A DNA stretch of 64,000 nt from positions 25,884,844 through 25,948,843 of the forward strand of contig OY288243.1 of assembly GCA_958450325.1 (NCBI GenBank), read 5' to 3'. Made by a program: the position numbers and the translations under genes. Source of the DNA: Agrostemma githago (Eukaryota > Streptophyta > Magnoliopsida > Caryophyllales > Caryophyllaceae). This document shows, one piece after another, positions 34,055 through 45,392 of this stretch. The notes below the pieces were generated by a model. That model saw only the letters and a program-made list of their open reading frames with translations, was not told where the DNA came from and did not search any database. Every line of letters starts with the position of its first letter. Within the stretch, counting starts at the first letter, position 1.

Positions 34055-36493
34055 TGTATACACCCACATTTGGCTGCTAGGTGTCTATTGCAGTTCCCGA
34101 CAAACAACCGATGATGATCGGACGCAAACATGCTTTAACGTACTCGGAAATGGGCTCGAAATCATGGATATATAGCTTGGGCTTTTTAAGGAGTACAAAT
34201 TTCACAAAACCAACCTCTAAACCAGGCCCAGCAGGTCGCTTCGAGTCAAATGAGACTAATTTGGGTCGAAACTGACACCAGGGGCAAAACTGTCTTTTAG
34301 CGACCGAGTCAAACCCGGTCAAAGATATTTTCCCGAGACTACGGGTCAACCGTGCCACCTCACGTGACCGACTCGAGCTCAAACTCCACAAAAAATCAGC
34401 TACACCAATATTAAACAATTTCGTTAAAGGTAGAATTCGATCTCAAGTATGAATTCTATCCGAAAACCGAATCGAGCATTTGACCGAGCTTAGGAACTCG
34501 GCCGAGTAGCCTGTTTTCAGCCGAGCTCCCCTTCCCAAACCGGGATTCCCTTTTTTCTTTGCCAAGTAACGGAATTCTCGTTCCTCACAACTTCTTACAT
34601 TTTCTATCCCGATTGGTATTTCTTGTCGTATAAGCAAGGCTACCTCTACTCCTATAAATAGGACCCTCTAGCATCGAACACAGAGACACCAGATCTACAT
34701 CTACACAATTTTCATACACACTATTCACACACGTTTTCATACAACGACACATACAATTCCCGACATTCTACCTCCAAAACCGAAGGAACCGACCCCCCTA
34801 TACCCGTCACCCTTCACATCCGAACCGAACAACCACCAACTTACCGACTTTAACCCGACGCTCCCGTGCCTTAGCCACTTTTCGACGAGCCCCGATCCGA
34901 GTTAACAAGAGCATGTAGGTTGAGGGTGTAATCAAACCCGATTTCTCTTTTCTTTCTCTCTTCCTCGTTTTTCCTCGCTTTTTCTTCTTTTTTCGTCGGT
35001 CGATTTCTATTATGGGTCGTTCCTCGCATCTTTGTTATTTCTAATATCGCTATTACAAAAATTATTTTCATATAACGAATATTCTTAAAAATATGATACC
35101 GATTCTCTAATCGAATATCGTATTAAAAGAATTAAATTAATCTCGTTGATGCTAAAAATCGTTACTTTTTTACAAAATACAACAATTCTAACGTGGAGAG
35201 AACTAACATTTTTTTCGTTCAAATTCTTTTCAAAACAACTTTATAAAACTTTTTCTAAAAAAATCATTCCGAATATTCGATATCGATTTCATAATCGAAT
35301 ATCGAGAGCGTAGATCGAGTATAAATTAATTCATATTTATACGAGATCTAGCAAAGTTAACGATTTCTCGAAAAACCAAACCGGGACAGCAATCCATGCG
35401 AGTCGCGCCACTCCCAGGCGACTCGCACGGAGGCCTGATCCCGCGGCCCTCTTTTCTTCGCTTTCTCAATTTTTCTTAAACATCGTTTTTTTCTACAAAA
35501 CGATTTCTTAAAACTTTTTTTTTCATCTTTTCCGAATATTCGATATCGATTTCATAATCGAATATCGAATATGACGAACGTCAAGAATACTAAATTGGGT
35601 GCAAATTGTGCAATATTTGTACGCGATTTAATGAAATCGTCGCTTTTTAAAAAAAAAATCAATTTCGAAAACAGACCGGGACGCAAGTCGCGCGCGTCCT
35701 GGGCGGGTCGCCTACTCGGGCGAGTCGCCCGGCAGGCTGGAACGCGACCCTTTTTCTTTATTTTATTATTTTTTCGAACATCGTTTTTTGGACAAAATAG
35801 CATCTTTTGAGCGATATTTCAGATCTCGACATATTTTTTACATCATTCATCGCATTCATATTTTCGTTCGATTTATTCAATCGTTACTAACAAGTTTGTT
35901 CATCTTCTTAGCATCTTTTTTCATCTTTTGTTTTATTATACTAAAACGAACCTCACATGCTAAAATACAACTTCGACGTTAAATTTTAGTTGCATTAAAT
36001 CGACTTAGCAGCCCATTCAATTCTCGCATGTCTAGGGAAAATAATGTTTGCATATCATTTCATCATCCAACTAACGCGCATATTAAAACATCAGACGATA
36101 TCCTAGTAGAGGCCGCTAATGTGCGGGCGGGGTTGGGTGTTCTTTGTGAACTTCCCAACACGTACCCTCACCCCTTACTCAGAACCCCGGTTTCCGGATG
36201 TCCGAAACCATTGGCAACGAGAGTCATTCAATACATGATATCCGATCAAGTCGGTATCGGTATCTAATGCTAAGGGACGAACCCAATAAACTCTGACATC
36301 GGAAATGGGCCGTATTTTGTACACGGCCCACTACGACATAGAGTGGGTTCGAACGGGCCCGAACTCCCACAAAGTTCGGTGGCGACTCCAACTTCGATTT
36401 GAATTTCAATTCGATCCATTCTCATATGGAGATTCATTCGCTTCCCCAAACCCGCGCGTGGTCGCGTCGGGGTGGACCTATGTCATGTCCACA
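34055..36493 (+). mobile_element. Solo Tat LTR in CACTA-1
   Basis: A perfect target duplication ACATG (34050-34054 and 36494-36498) brackets a 2439-base LTR that starts TGTATACACC and ends TGTCCACA. It has the TATA box (34653-34660), 'gagcatgtaggttgagggtg' and the conserved 400-base tail. It is clearly diverged from the young Tat LTR, so it belongs to an older subfamily. No internal sequence remains. Confidence 0.92.
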
Positions 36494-36624
36494 ACATGGC
36501 TTTTTGTTTTTTATTTATTCCGTATTATATTTAATTTAAGGTAAAAATGTTGAAGGTTTATTAAATATCCTTTTGTCAATATGTATAAAAAAGAATTATG
36601 AACTATTTTCTTTAAAGTAAATAT

Positions 36625-36900
36625 TGACGCTTTTTTGCGTCAAGGCTAGTTACCACCAATTTTTTCTTTACGCACATTAGTGTCAACCTCTAAGTTCTTG
36701 ACACATAAAAGCGTCAGAAATCTTGACGCCATAAAGTGTCAGCTTGAATTGTTGACACAAGAAAGTGCCGAGAATAGTGACAGTTAAAAGCGTCAGAAAT
36801 TCCTGACGGCCCAAAATCCGACGCTTTTCTAAAGCGTCGAGAATATAATTCCCGACGCTGTAAATCGACGAAAATCAAAGGAAAAAGCGTCGAGATTCAT
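36625..36900 (+). repeat. Right subterminal repeat region of CACTA-1
   Basis: A motif GACGCTTTT or its complement AAAAGCGTC occurs about eight times in both orientations (for example near 36626, 36708, 36788, 36819 and 36886). Variants are TTGACAC and AAAGTGTC. In En/Spm elements such subterminal repeats are binding sites for the element's own DNA-binding protein. Confidence 0.8.
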
Positions 36901-36905
36901 AGGGA

Positions 36906-36917
36906 TTTGTAGTAGTG
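36906..36917 (+). repeat. Right terminal inverted repeat of CACTA-1
   Basis: TTTGTAGTAGTG, the inverted partner of 12811-12822, is followed by the target copy TAG at 36918-36920 and then by ORF1 sequence of unit A. Confidence 0.85.
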
Positions 36918-36995
36918 TAGGTGGCCTTGTCCCTTCACAATGGAAAATCTAGGAATCGTTGACGATATTAAAGAGTTATCGTCAAGGACCGGAAC

Positions 36996-39914
36996 TGTAA
37001 CATCCCTGATTTTTATATATTAAATTTTATTAATATTTTATTTTGTTTACGATTTAACTCGTATTTCTTAAAGAATTATAAAACAGATTCATTTTTCAAT
37101 CGTTTGAACACGTAAAATCCTATTTACCTCGAAAAGTCATTTTTATGCTTAAAATGTATCTTACTTTCGTTTCATTCGATTTACTCATTTTATTTCTATT
37201 CGAGTTTCCGTTTCGACGGTTTATATTCCCGAGTTTATCTTTATATAAACTTGAATTCTTATTTTAAACTTGAAACCCATTTTAATTACCTCATTCGCAA
37301 GAATTTTTATTAATATCGAGAAATTGCTATTTAATCTTTTTCTACGCGATTTGTACATAATTATTTTTGAAATGTTATTTTAATACTACTTTCTCGTAAA
37401 CACGTTCTTATACGAGTTCCGTCTAGTTATTATAATAATTATTATTATTTTATTTTTTCAAGTGATCCATTTACGATTTTAAACGCGAGTCAGGCTCAGA
37501 TTGTAGCAGACCCGACCGTTTCCCTCATCGGACTGAGACATTTTCGTGGTTCAGTTGAGAAAGTCAAAACCGACTTGATATTCTCTCCTAGCTTCGCTCC
37601 ACTTCCTCTCTTTTTGGTTAACTGATTGAGTAAGTAGTTACTAACTCTCCAAACTTCTCTTAAACCCCTCAACAAAATTTCCTTATTTTATCATAACATT
37701 GTACGTATCCCTCTTTTCCTCTTCTCTACAAAAAAATTGAATTGAACATACAACAATAGTAATTTATTCTGAACTCTCTAATTGCCGATCCTATTCCAAT
37801 CTTGAGGGTAATTTAATTACTCCTATTCTCCGTCTCGTTTCCCTATTTTATTAATTTATAATATGGTTTAATACCATATGTTAATTTATTTTGTAGGTTA
37901 TCATATCAATTCCGACAAAGACGATTATCATAATTGACCGGATCTCGCTTAAGGTAACAAATGATGGCATGTCTCGGTATTGCATGATATATATGTTGTA
38001 GTTGTTTGTTGTATCGTTTTAAAATCAAATTTTTATACGAATAAGCTTGTTTTAATTATATTGCGATAATATGCTTAAATCGATTTCGTGTTTCTATCGC
38101 TTTTAATCTTCTCAATTTATTTCACATCAGATCTTCTAAAAGTATTATAAGGCCGAGACTAAAACATACAAATAAGACTTTATTTCTGAATTTTCGTGAT
38201 TTTAATATAAAGTAGCAAACTGAAAGTTTTTATTATTTTTAACATAATTACTGCATGTTTCAGAATCGATTAGTGTTTTTGAACGATTTATTACTCCTGT
38301 TTAATGACTTTATTTTCGAAAAGTTTGAAAAGAGACTACTGTTTATTTTAACTCTATTATATGTCTGTAAACTTTTGTAAATTAATTCCAATTAGTTTGG
38401 TCGCAATAAAATGTTTACGAACAAATTCGAAATAGTCTGCGAATCTGTCAGTTGTTGTAAAACTAATTTAAAACCTTTGATACACTTTGAATTTGATTTG
38501 GATAATTTGCCTACATAAACTTTGAAGAGTTTGGTTAATGATTCCAATTGTTTTTGCTTTAAAATAAATTATTAAACGTATTTTATTAATGAGATATCAT
38601 CGGGTGTCGAATTCTGTCAGTTTGTGAAAATACAAATAAAAACCCATGTTTTATTTGGAATTTGGATTTTCTCCAGAAATAAATGTTTTAACTAGGTTTC
38701 TAAAGTTTTCAACCCCACTGGTCTTAACGTTGTTTTGATTTTTAATGCTTCAATTACGAATTTTATAGTAAGACAGTGTTATTCCGAAAAATCTGTAAAT
38801 TTGTAATTTAATACTTTTAATTACTTATATTTCAACCTTTTGAGAAATAATTAGGATTTTGACTTTCTTTGACTTTTGATCATTAAATGTATATTTATTA
38901 AATAAGTACAATGTTTATGTCTCGAGGCCTAATATAACTATTTTATATAATTCAAATGTTAAACGATTTCTAATTATAATAATACCTATTTTGGAACGTT
39001 AATATTTGAAGAAAGTTTCCCAAATTAAAAAGTTTCTTTTTAAGAACGTTTTGATAATCCTATCGAATTATGACAACGACTTTGTTTTGGAGTTATGGAA
39101 TAAGAACAAGTGTACGGGTAGAGTAATACAATCTAGGTTATACGTTTTGCCATCAACTATAAAGGTGGTGTGTCTATGTTGAGACACATTGGTCGTTGAA
39201 CTGAGCATGGTTTGTGTTCAGGAGTGTGTATATTTTGACCATAAACTTAGATATCGCATCGTGTAAGTCGCATTCGGGTTGAACTGGATTACGGTTGGTG
39301 TCCAGGAGGGGTGTACATTACTTAAGCCAGGACCTCGCTGCACGCAGTCCTGTTATAGTTGAGTTGCCTAGTTAGAGACTGAAGTCTAATTTGTTTTGAC
39401 TGAATTCTCGAACCTAGATTAGTATGATCCTAGTGAAAGTCTATTCCGTTACACTGATTGATTTCCATAACGCCGTTATTGTTATTGATTGACATTGATT
39501 TGCAGGTTGCCAATCATTTTGAACTATTTTACCGTATCATTTTAAATGTTTTCCATTTTCAACTATTTTGATATAATAGTAATTATGCTTTAATATTATG
39601 TAATATGGCTGGGAGAACTGCTTGAGTTGCTCCCCACTGAATTGTGGCTGTTATGTTTATAACATGGCAAGTATTATTTGTTCCGGGGTTTGGTGTGAGC
39701 TAGCGAGTGGCGTGGATTCTACTCCACTTGATTTATGTTTATTTACGTATTCTTAATCCCATTTGGAGAATTGTTATTTTTAGCCCTTTTGTAAAAAGTG
39801 GCATTTGTATTGACTGACCGTTCTTTTTCTAAAATATAGAACATCAGTGTGTTTTAATCCCAAATGTACAGTGTTTCCGCCACTGTATTGCATTAGAATT
39901 TTTAGGGGATTACA
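36996..39914 (+). mobile_element. Solo LTR in ORF1 of unit A, tRNA-Met-primed gypsy family
   Basis: Length 2919 bases, TGTAACATCC to GGGGATTACA, with a perfect target duplication GGAAC (36991-36995 and 39915-39919). The LTR at 59696-62615 (2920 bases) lies at the identical position in the unit-B copy of ORF1 and is about 97-98% alike by eye. ORF1 resumes in frame after the second GGAAC. No internal sequence is left here, unlike in unit B. Confidence 0.92.
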
Positions 39915-40168
39915 GGAACTAGCGGACTCCTTAGCCTCGCGGCTTCTACATACAAAGACCTTACTTGTGAGTTCCTAGGAACTTTTACCATTGACAATCC
40001 GACCACACCAAGAGCTATTAAATTTAGACTATTCAGTAAACCCCATTGTTTCACTATTTCCGAGTTTGACTTAGCTTTTGGCTTACCCTCATCGGGCACC
40101 GGACTTAGCGAACCTCAGAGCGATTTACAAGCTAGTGTGTCTAGAGGAGATCTTTGGAAGCACATATA

Positions 40169-43100
40169 CACTACAACAAAATGACCTTTTCGCGGCGATT
40201 ATTTTGGTATTTCGTGGCAATTCTATTCGACGTGAAATGTTTCCCCATCGATTGTGTATTCGAGGTGGTAGGCGGCGTTGCCGTAGCCTTTCGTAGCGAA
40301 TAATCAATTCGCTGGGTTAGTTTGTAATAATCAACGCGAAAGAAGAAAAGCTTTAGTGGTAATTATTGTGTCGATTATTATTGATGCGGTAATATAATTT
40401 GATATTACGTCATAATAATTGTAGCGATTATATTTGACACGGTAAGTACAACAAAGTGTCATTTAGTGACAATTGTTGCAATTATATTCGACACGATAAG
40501 TACTATTAAATGTAACCATATAAGTAGTAAGTATAGTACCAATTTCATTCGATACGAAATATCATCACATCTATCTCTCAAATGCAGTGTGAAAATAAAA
40601 AGAAAGAACAAGTTTAAAAAATGTACTTTTATATTGCTCATAAATTCCCAAAATTTTATATATCCGACATTATCGACTAAATTAATTTAATATAAATAAG
40701 TACAAAATAAGTGGAAACAAACTTTTGACAACGTAAAAAAATCCTACGTCTTCGGCTACCAATACAAAGCTCTGAATTATGTTACAGTAGTTGCGCCTCG
40801 AAAAAAACTCTCAAGCTGATTCCTCGCAATTTTGTCCGTAGTTAAACCCTCCTAGGTTTGAACAAGTTTAATTAGTAAGATTAAAATATATCAATAGGCA
40901 TAACAATTAAAACAAAGACTTAATATTCACGAACTCATATATAGTGTTTCGATGTAGGTCGGCTAAAAGGATATATCTAGCATATGAGGCAAAAATAGAC
41001 TCCGTAACATCATATATAGGGTTTCGATGTAGTTGAATTGGATTTTATAATAATCTCAGCATCCTAAACAGGCAATAGAAATTTCGCAGAAAGTAACCAA
41101 TGCTGATTTGTAAAGTAAAACCCTATAAATCAGGCAACAAGAACCAAGAAATCCTTCAATAAACTCATACACATCATGTTTTCAAATGAATTGAAAAGTA
41201 GTAGTACCAGTAGTAGTAATTAATTAAGAATATGAGCCTTCTTTTTCTCAACATTGACTAGTGCATTAGCAAGAAATTTAGCACAAAATCTCATGGTCAG
41301 TGGACTGTTTCCCCATGCACCTTCGTGATTTCGTCACCTCCTCCTCTTCCTCCTCTTACAGTCACCAAATTCCCTATTATCTCTAATGATGTCCTATTCC
41401 TCCTTTCTACTCCACTTACGATTTCATCATTCCACAATATCACAACTTTATCAGTTATAATCTTTCTCCATAGGAACGATTTCATGATATAGTCATTTGA
41501 TCATCCAATCAATCATGCTTGATTTTCCTAGTATAGAATATTATCAATTATGACCGTAATATAGAACTTTTCCAGAAAATGGAACAAACATTGTAACAGA
41601 TGTCATACTGCCAAGGCAGCTTGAGATGACGAGATGGAAGGCAGATCAGAATTGGCGCATTTGAATTATGGTTCAGTTTTGAACTTTTACTGACATTCGT
41701 TTCTTTGCTTTCACCTTATTGACCATATATCAAATTAAAAGACTAGTAGGTGTAGTGACACTTTATTTTCATCGAAAACCCATGACATTTAAACAAATTG
41801 AACGAGTCTACTTATCGTAATATGTGTTCCCATTAGTGTATGAATGAGCCTATTGATGAACGAACCTATAATTTAGTGCACAATGACTGATGAATAGCGC
41901 TTATGAATGAGCTTCTACTTCATATCAAAGGTCTAATGATGATCGTTTTACAAATATAAGGGAACACAAATTTAAGTATCAATATAATGGTCCTAACACA
42001 TAATCACGACATTTTGTCACAGTGAAGCAAGAAAACAACCTTCTCGAATCCCCACATAATCCGCACGACAACTCATACTTAATCTGAAATCCTTACCATG
42101 ATCGCACAATGTGAGCTAAATCACCGATATTAAGGCGTCTTACTTCAAATAGCAACTAAGAATACCAACTTTCAATTACTTGAGACACTGATCTACAGCC
42201 AAAACACAAACAACATACAATGGAAAAAAATTTAAGAAAATAATCAAATCATACCAGTAAAAGACTAGAAGCACTCCAAATCAAAATTATCACCTTCAAG
42301 GATTTTCATACAGCTGCAACCAGAAACCGGTGCAAACACTGCTGGCGTGCATCAAGTGCCATAAACTCCCTAATATCAACATATCGTTCGTATCCATTCT
42401 ACCTGTTGATCTGTAATCCTGATCGAATAATCATATCAACATTTCATTCATAAAAAAACTTAAACCATTCAATTCTTCACATAAACAACAAACTATTGGA
42501 TAATTACAACGTAAACAGTTGATTATGAAAATTCAATGCAATTATGAACAATGAGGGTGGAAAATCAATACGTAGAAATTCAGCAAGAAAGAGTAAACAG
42601 TTCCGAATTGTGAGATACCTCGATCAATTGCAGAAATCATACTTTAGAAACAAAGCGTAATTTCCCGGATAACACAAACAGAAGAAAATTTTCAATAACA
42701 TGAACGTAAAAGCAAAAAAAATATCATGCTTCATCTACATGGAGTATTTCCTATCTATCAAATTCCTGTTTATTTGAATGTTAGTTTAGAATTACATGGA
42801 CAAAAGGAGAAATCTGATGGATCATCGTCTGGAATGTATGTAGGTTTAAAGGACGCAAAATCAGCCAAGTAAACCCCCATTAGGTTACCAGGACATTATC
42901 ACACTTAGTATCACCTAAATAATGAGAAACGGAACATCCAGGTTATACACAAAACACAACTAACTTTGTGATACCAACGACCAACCAATATTAGAGATTT
43001 GAGCTACTCACCATGACAAATTCCAAGTTCATGACTTTATTTTACCGCACATAACAATTGAAATGTAGATATAAAGCTCCAATGTGATCACTCAGCCCAT

Positions 43101-44069
43101 AATTTCAGTAGACATACACAAAAATAAGGGTCGCCATAGAAGAAAACAAAACCTCCATTTCTTCTCCACGAGGCTAAGGAAAGGCCTTGTACTGATCCGA
43201 TCATGCAAATTATTGAAGAAATATTGGCGGAGTAGATAAGCGACTTTGTCTGTCTCCAGCTAAAACTGCACATCACATGGTACAATCCCGTCAACGTCAA
43301 GCTGAAGGATATCATCATGGCACAACCAATCACACGACTATGGCGGATAGAGTAGCAAATACACAAAATTCTAGAGCAAATGAGTGTAGCATGGTAGCTT
43401 TGGATACAATTTCCATCAAATTGACCATCAACACCAATGGAAAGGACATTCTCTGCCATTGAAAATTTTCATTTAACACAAACCCTATAAAATCCTGCAA
43501 AATTATCAATCAACAATAAAATCGAACATTCCTAATACAATCAAGCCTCCATCTGAAGAGGGTATCTCCTTCAAATCAGCGGCAACTTTCCTGGAGTTTT
43601 CGCCCAAACAAGCAAACAAATAAGCTGAATCGAATAACCTTAATCAATAAAAAAAGAGAAAAGCAACATACACAAATAAATGGGTAAGGCGGTTGAACAG
43701 GAGATGAGCAACGGTAAGAAGCAGCGCTGTGATGTAGAAGACGGTGGTGGTGGTGGTGGTGTGTATGGTGGTGAAATAGGGTGTGGGGGTGAAGAGGTGC
43801 GGCTTTTTCGATGAAAGGAAAACGAGGAAATCTGCGTTATGAGATTTAATGTTTAGGTTTTTTTTTGAATGAATTTTATGTTTAGGTTTAGCAGTTAAGA
43901 AATGTGTTTTATTGTAATCATGTATTAGTGTCGATTACTAGAAGTTTATTAGCGTTGATTTCTATTTGTTGGCATAAGGGATCAATTACATGAGCAATCG
44001 TGGGTTAAATATGTCGATTTTTCAATCGACATGAAATAATCGCTGCGAAAAGGGATTTTTGTTGTAGTG
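40169..44069 (+). mobile_element. CACTA-2: 3.9 kb element with CACTACAACAAAA ends
   Basis: The left end CACTACAACAAAA and the right end TTTTTGTTGTAGTG are inverted. The similarity runs inward: CCTTTTCGCGGCGATTATT on the left against AATAATCGCTGCGAAAAGG on the right. Subterminal repeats with GCGATTAT and TCGACA follow on both sides. No transposase is visible, so it is non-autonomous. The flanking triplets ATA and TCG do not match, so no clean 3-base duplication exists. If one more A/T pair is included in the termini, ORF1 rejoins in frame with no duplicated base at all. Either the flanks mutated or the insertion was unusual. Confidence 0.75.
42250..43480 (-). pseudogene. Possible captured gene fragment inside CACTA-2
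   Basis: On the minus strand an ATG at 43459 opens a frame of 123 codons (43459-43088, 'MAENVLSIGVDGQFDGN'). Further down, small exon-like stretches have plausible splice sites: near 42625 (ATCGAG|GTATCT) and near 42300 (TTGCAG|CTGTATG with GAAG|GTGATA). A GGT-rich, UTR-like stretch (43740-43760) lies upstream. I recognise no protein family. CACTA elements often carry host gene pieces, which is the only reason to suspect one here. Confidence 0.3.
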
Positions 44070-44960
44070 TCGGTCGAGGGTAACAAGCAGTGGGAGAGTA
44101 TCTCGGAGAAGTAACGAATTGCGGGGTTACGGATTTCGGAGGTAAAAGATGACTTCGGCTCGTAACCCCTTTGACAACGTGATATGCGCGATAATATTAT
44201 TAATCTTGATGTGTGTGTCTTGCAATTAATTTGTGACTCTCTACTCGGTAAACCCTTTAGACCTACCACTTGTCATGGCGTTGCACTTTCACCGTATTAT
44301 TTTTGCCCAACACCCCTTTGTGAGTTGTGGAGGTCTTGTGACTATAATTGCGACCAACTTGGGTTATGCGACCAACCACCTCACCCCACTAAACAATTCC
44401 ATCTGGCTTGACGACGCCTATTTTCCGACTTTTATCTTTCATGTACCCGATCAACGCCTCGTCCACATTAGCCATGGAAGAGCTTTAATTGTTCCCAAAC
44501 CACACCGTACCACTATCTTTATTCACCACAATTGGGACCTACCTTTGGGACCCGGCGAATTTCGAGTGACCAAGATTGAGTCAGGAGGAAGGGAAGTTTG
44601 GGAGTATGCGCACTACACTTTGCCTGAAGGTCGTACGATCTACAACCTTTGCGATATAGAATCCTCCGAGGGCATACAATCATATCCCGAGTCTCCGACG
44701 GCTTCTTGTGCGTCGAACGATTACCCAATTTAGACCATCCCCCGGAGTCGGTAGGTAGTGTGGTGGGTATGTGTGTTATATATGTGTACGGGTTGTGTCG
44801 GTGAGTCTTTAATCGTCTATAATTGCATGTCATTGGATTAATTTCGTTCCTTGTTCCATTATTATTATCATGATCATTGTTATTTTTTTTACCTCTAACC
44901 AAATTGCAAGCTGTCCTACCGTCCGATTGTTGTGGCCGAAGCGGCCTAGGTATTGCTCCC

Positions 44961-45211
44961 GGTCTTTAGGCGATGTGATTACGCCATTGACCCTTTTGAA
45001 AATCTAAATTCTCTTCATTTTTTTTCAATTTGCTTTTCTTTCTTTTCAATTTACTTTTCATTTTTCTTTAATCCGGGCTAGGTGACGTGACTACACCTAT
45101 GCCCAATTTTTCACCCTTTCGTTCTTTTAATTTCATTTCTCTTCTTTTATTTCATTTTCGATCTCTTAGCCACTTGGCTAGGGTCTAGGTGATGTGATTG
45201 CACCTAGGCCC
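44961..45211 (+). repeat. Three diverged copies of a hairpin with conserved 9-base loop
   Basis: Copies at about 44961-44992, 45075-45104 and 45181-45211. The loops read ATGTGATTA, ACGTGACTA and ATGTGATTG. The inner stems are GGCG/CGCC, TAGGTG/CACCTA and CTAGGTG/CACCTAG. The change GGTG/CACC to GGCG/CGCC keeps the pairing. The third copy has an 11-base stem with one G-T pair. Spacing is about 110 bases. The pattern suggests a structured RNA in the element's transcript. Confidence 0.7.
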
Positions 45212-45373
45212 GCCACTCTTTTACCGTTTTCTTTTTGTTCACTTTCTTTTTTCCAAAAATTTTGAAAAATCCAAAAACATTTGAAAAATCATAAAAATCC
45301 AAAAAGAATTTTCTTATTTTTTGTTTCCATCTTTTTCGATCTTCTCCTACTTGTCCGTTGAGGACAATGCACA

Positions 45374-45392
45374 GTTTTAGTGTGGGGGAGGG
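45374..45392 (+). promoter_or_regulatory. Extra polypurine-like motif inside the 3' UTR of unit A
   Basis: TTTTAGTGTGGGGGAGGG follows 'ttgaggacaatgcacag', the same setting as the true tract at the LTR ('gaggacgagcaacgg' then TTTAGTGTGGGGGA). It lies 1.6 kb before the LTR. It may be a second plus-strand primer site or the relic of an older 3' end. Confidence 0.5.

Larger units (their letters stand above)
12811..36917 (+). mobile_element. CACTA-1: En/Spm-type DNA transposon with two nested retrotransposon insertions
   Basis: The left end reads CACTACTATAAA (12811-12822) and the right end TTTGTAGTAGTG (36906-36917), an inverted pair with the CACTA signature. Both sides carry the 3-base target duplication TAG (12808-12810 and 36918-36920). 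The empty site can be read in unit B at about 59616-59625, where 'gagtactaggtggcc' is uninterrupted. Subtracting the Tat element (16230-31542) and the Tat solo LTR (34055-36493) leaves about 6.3 kb. It carries remains of a Transposase_24-type gene but no Transposase_21 (TnpD) catalytic gene that I can find, so it could only have moved with help from another copy. Confidence 0.88.
12647..44733 (+). pseudogene. ATHILA ORF1-like gene of unit A, split by three insertions
   Basis: Pieces: 12647-12810, 36921-36995, 39920-40168 and 44070-44733. The start ATG at 12647 opens a basic N-terminus ('METRARRATRKK'). The next pieces read 'TMENLGIVDDIKELS', then 'YKDLTCEFLGTF', then a C-terminal part with 'GGLVTIIATNLG' and 'NNSIWLDDAYFP'. 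This pattern of an N-terminal LG..D block, an LT.EFL block and a GGL.T.IA block fits the plant ATHILA ORF1 family as I recall it. It lies downstream of pol, where env-like genes sit in Athila elements. The frame is continuous across the first three pieces once insertions and one target copy are discounted. Stops occur near 44108-44165. Interruptions are a CACTA, a solo LTR and a second CACTA-like element. Confidence 0.55.

Noticed and set aside
40169..44069. Helitron, because no target duplication is visible
   Set aside because: The ends are clear inverted CACTACAAC repeats; the 5' TC and 3' CTRR with hairpin expected of a Helitron are absent.
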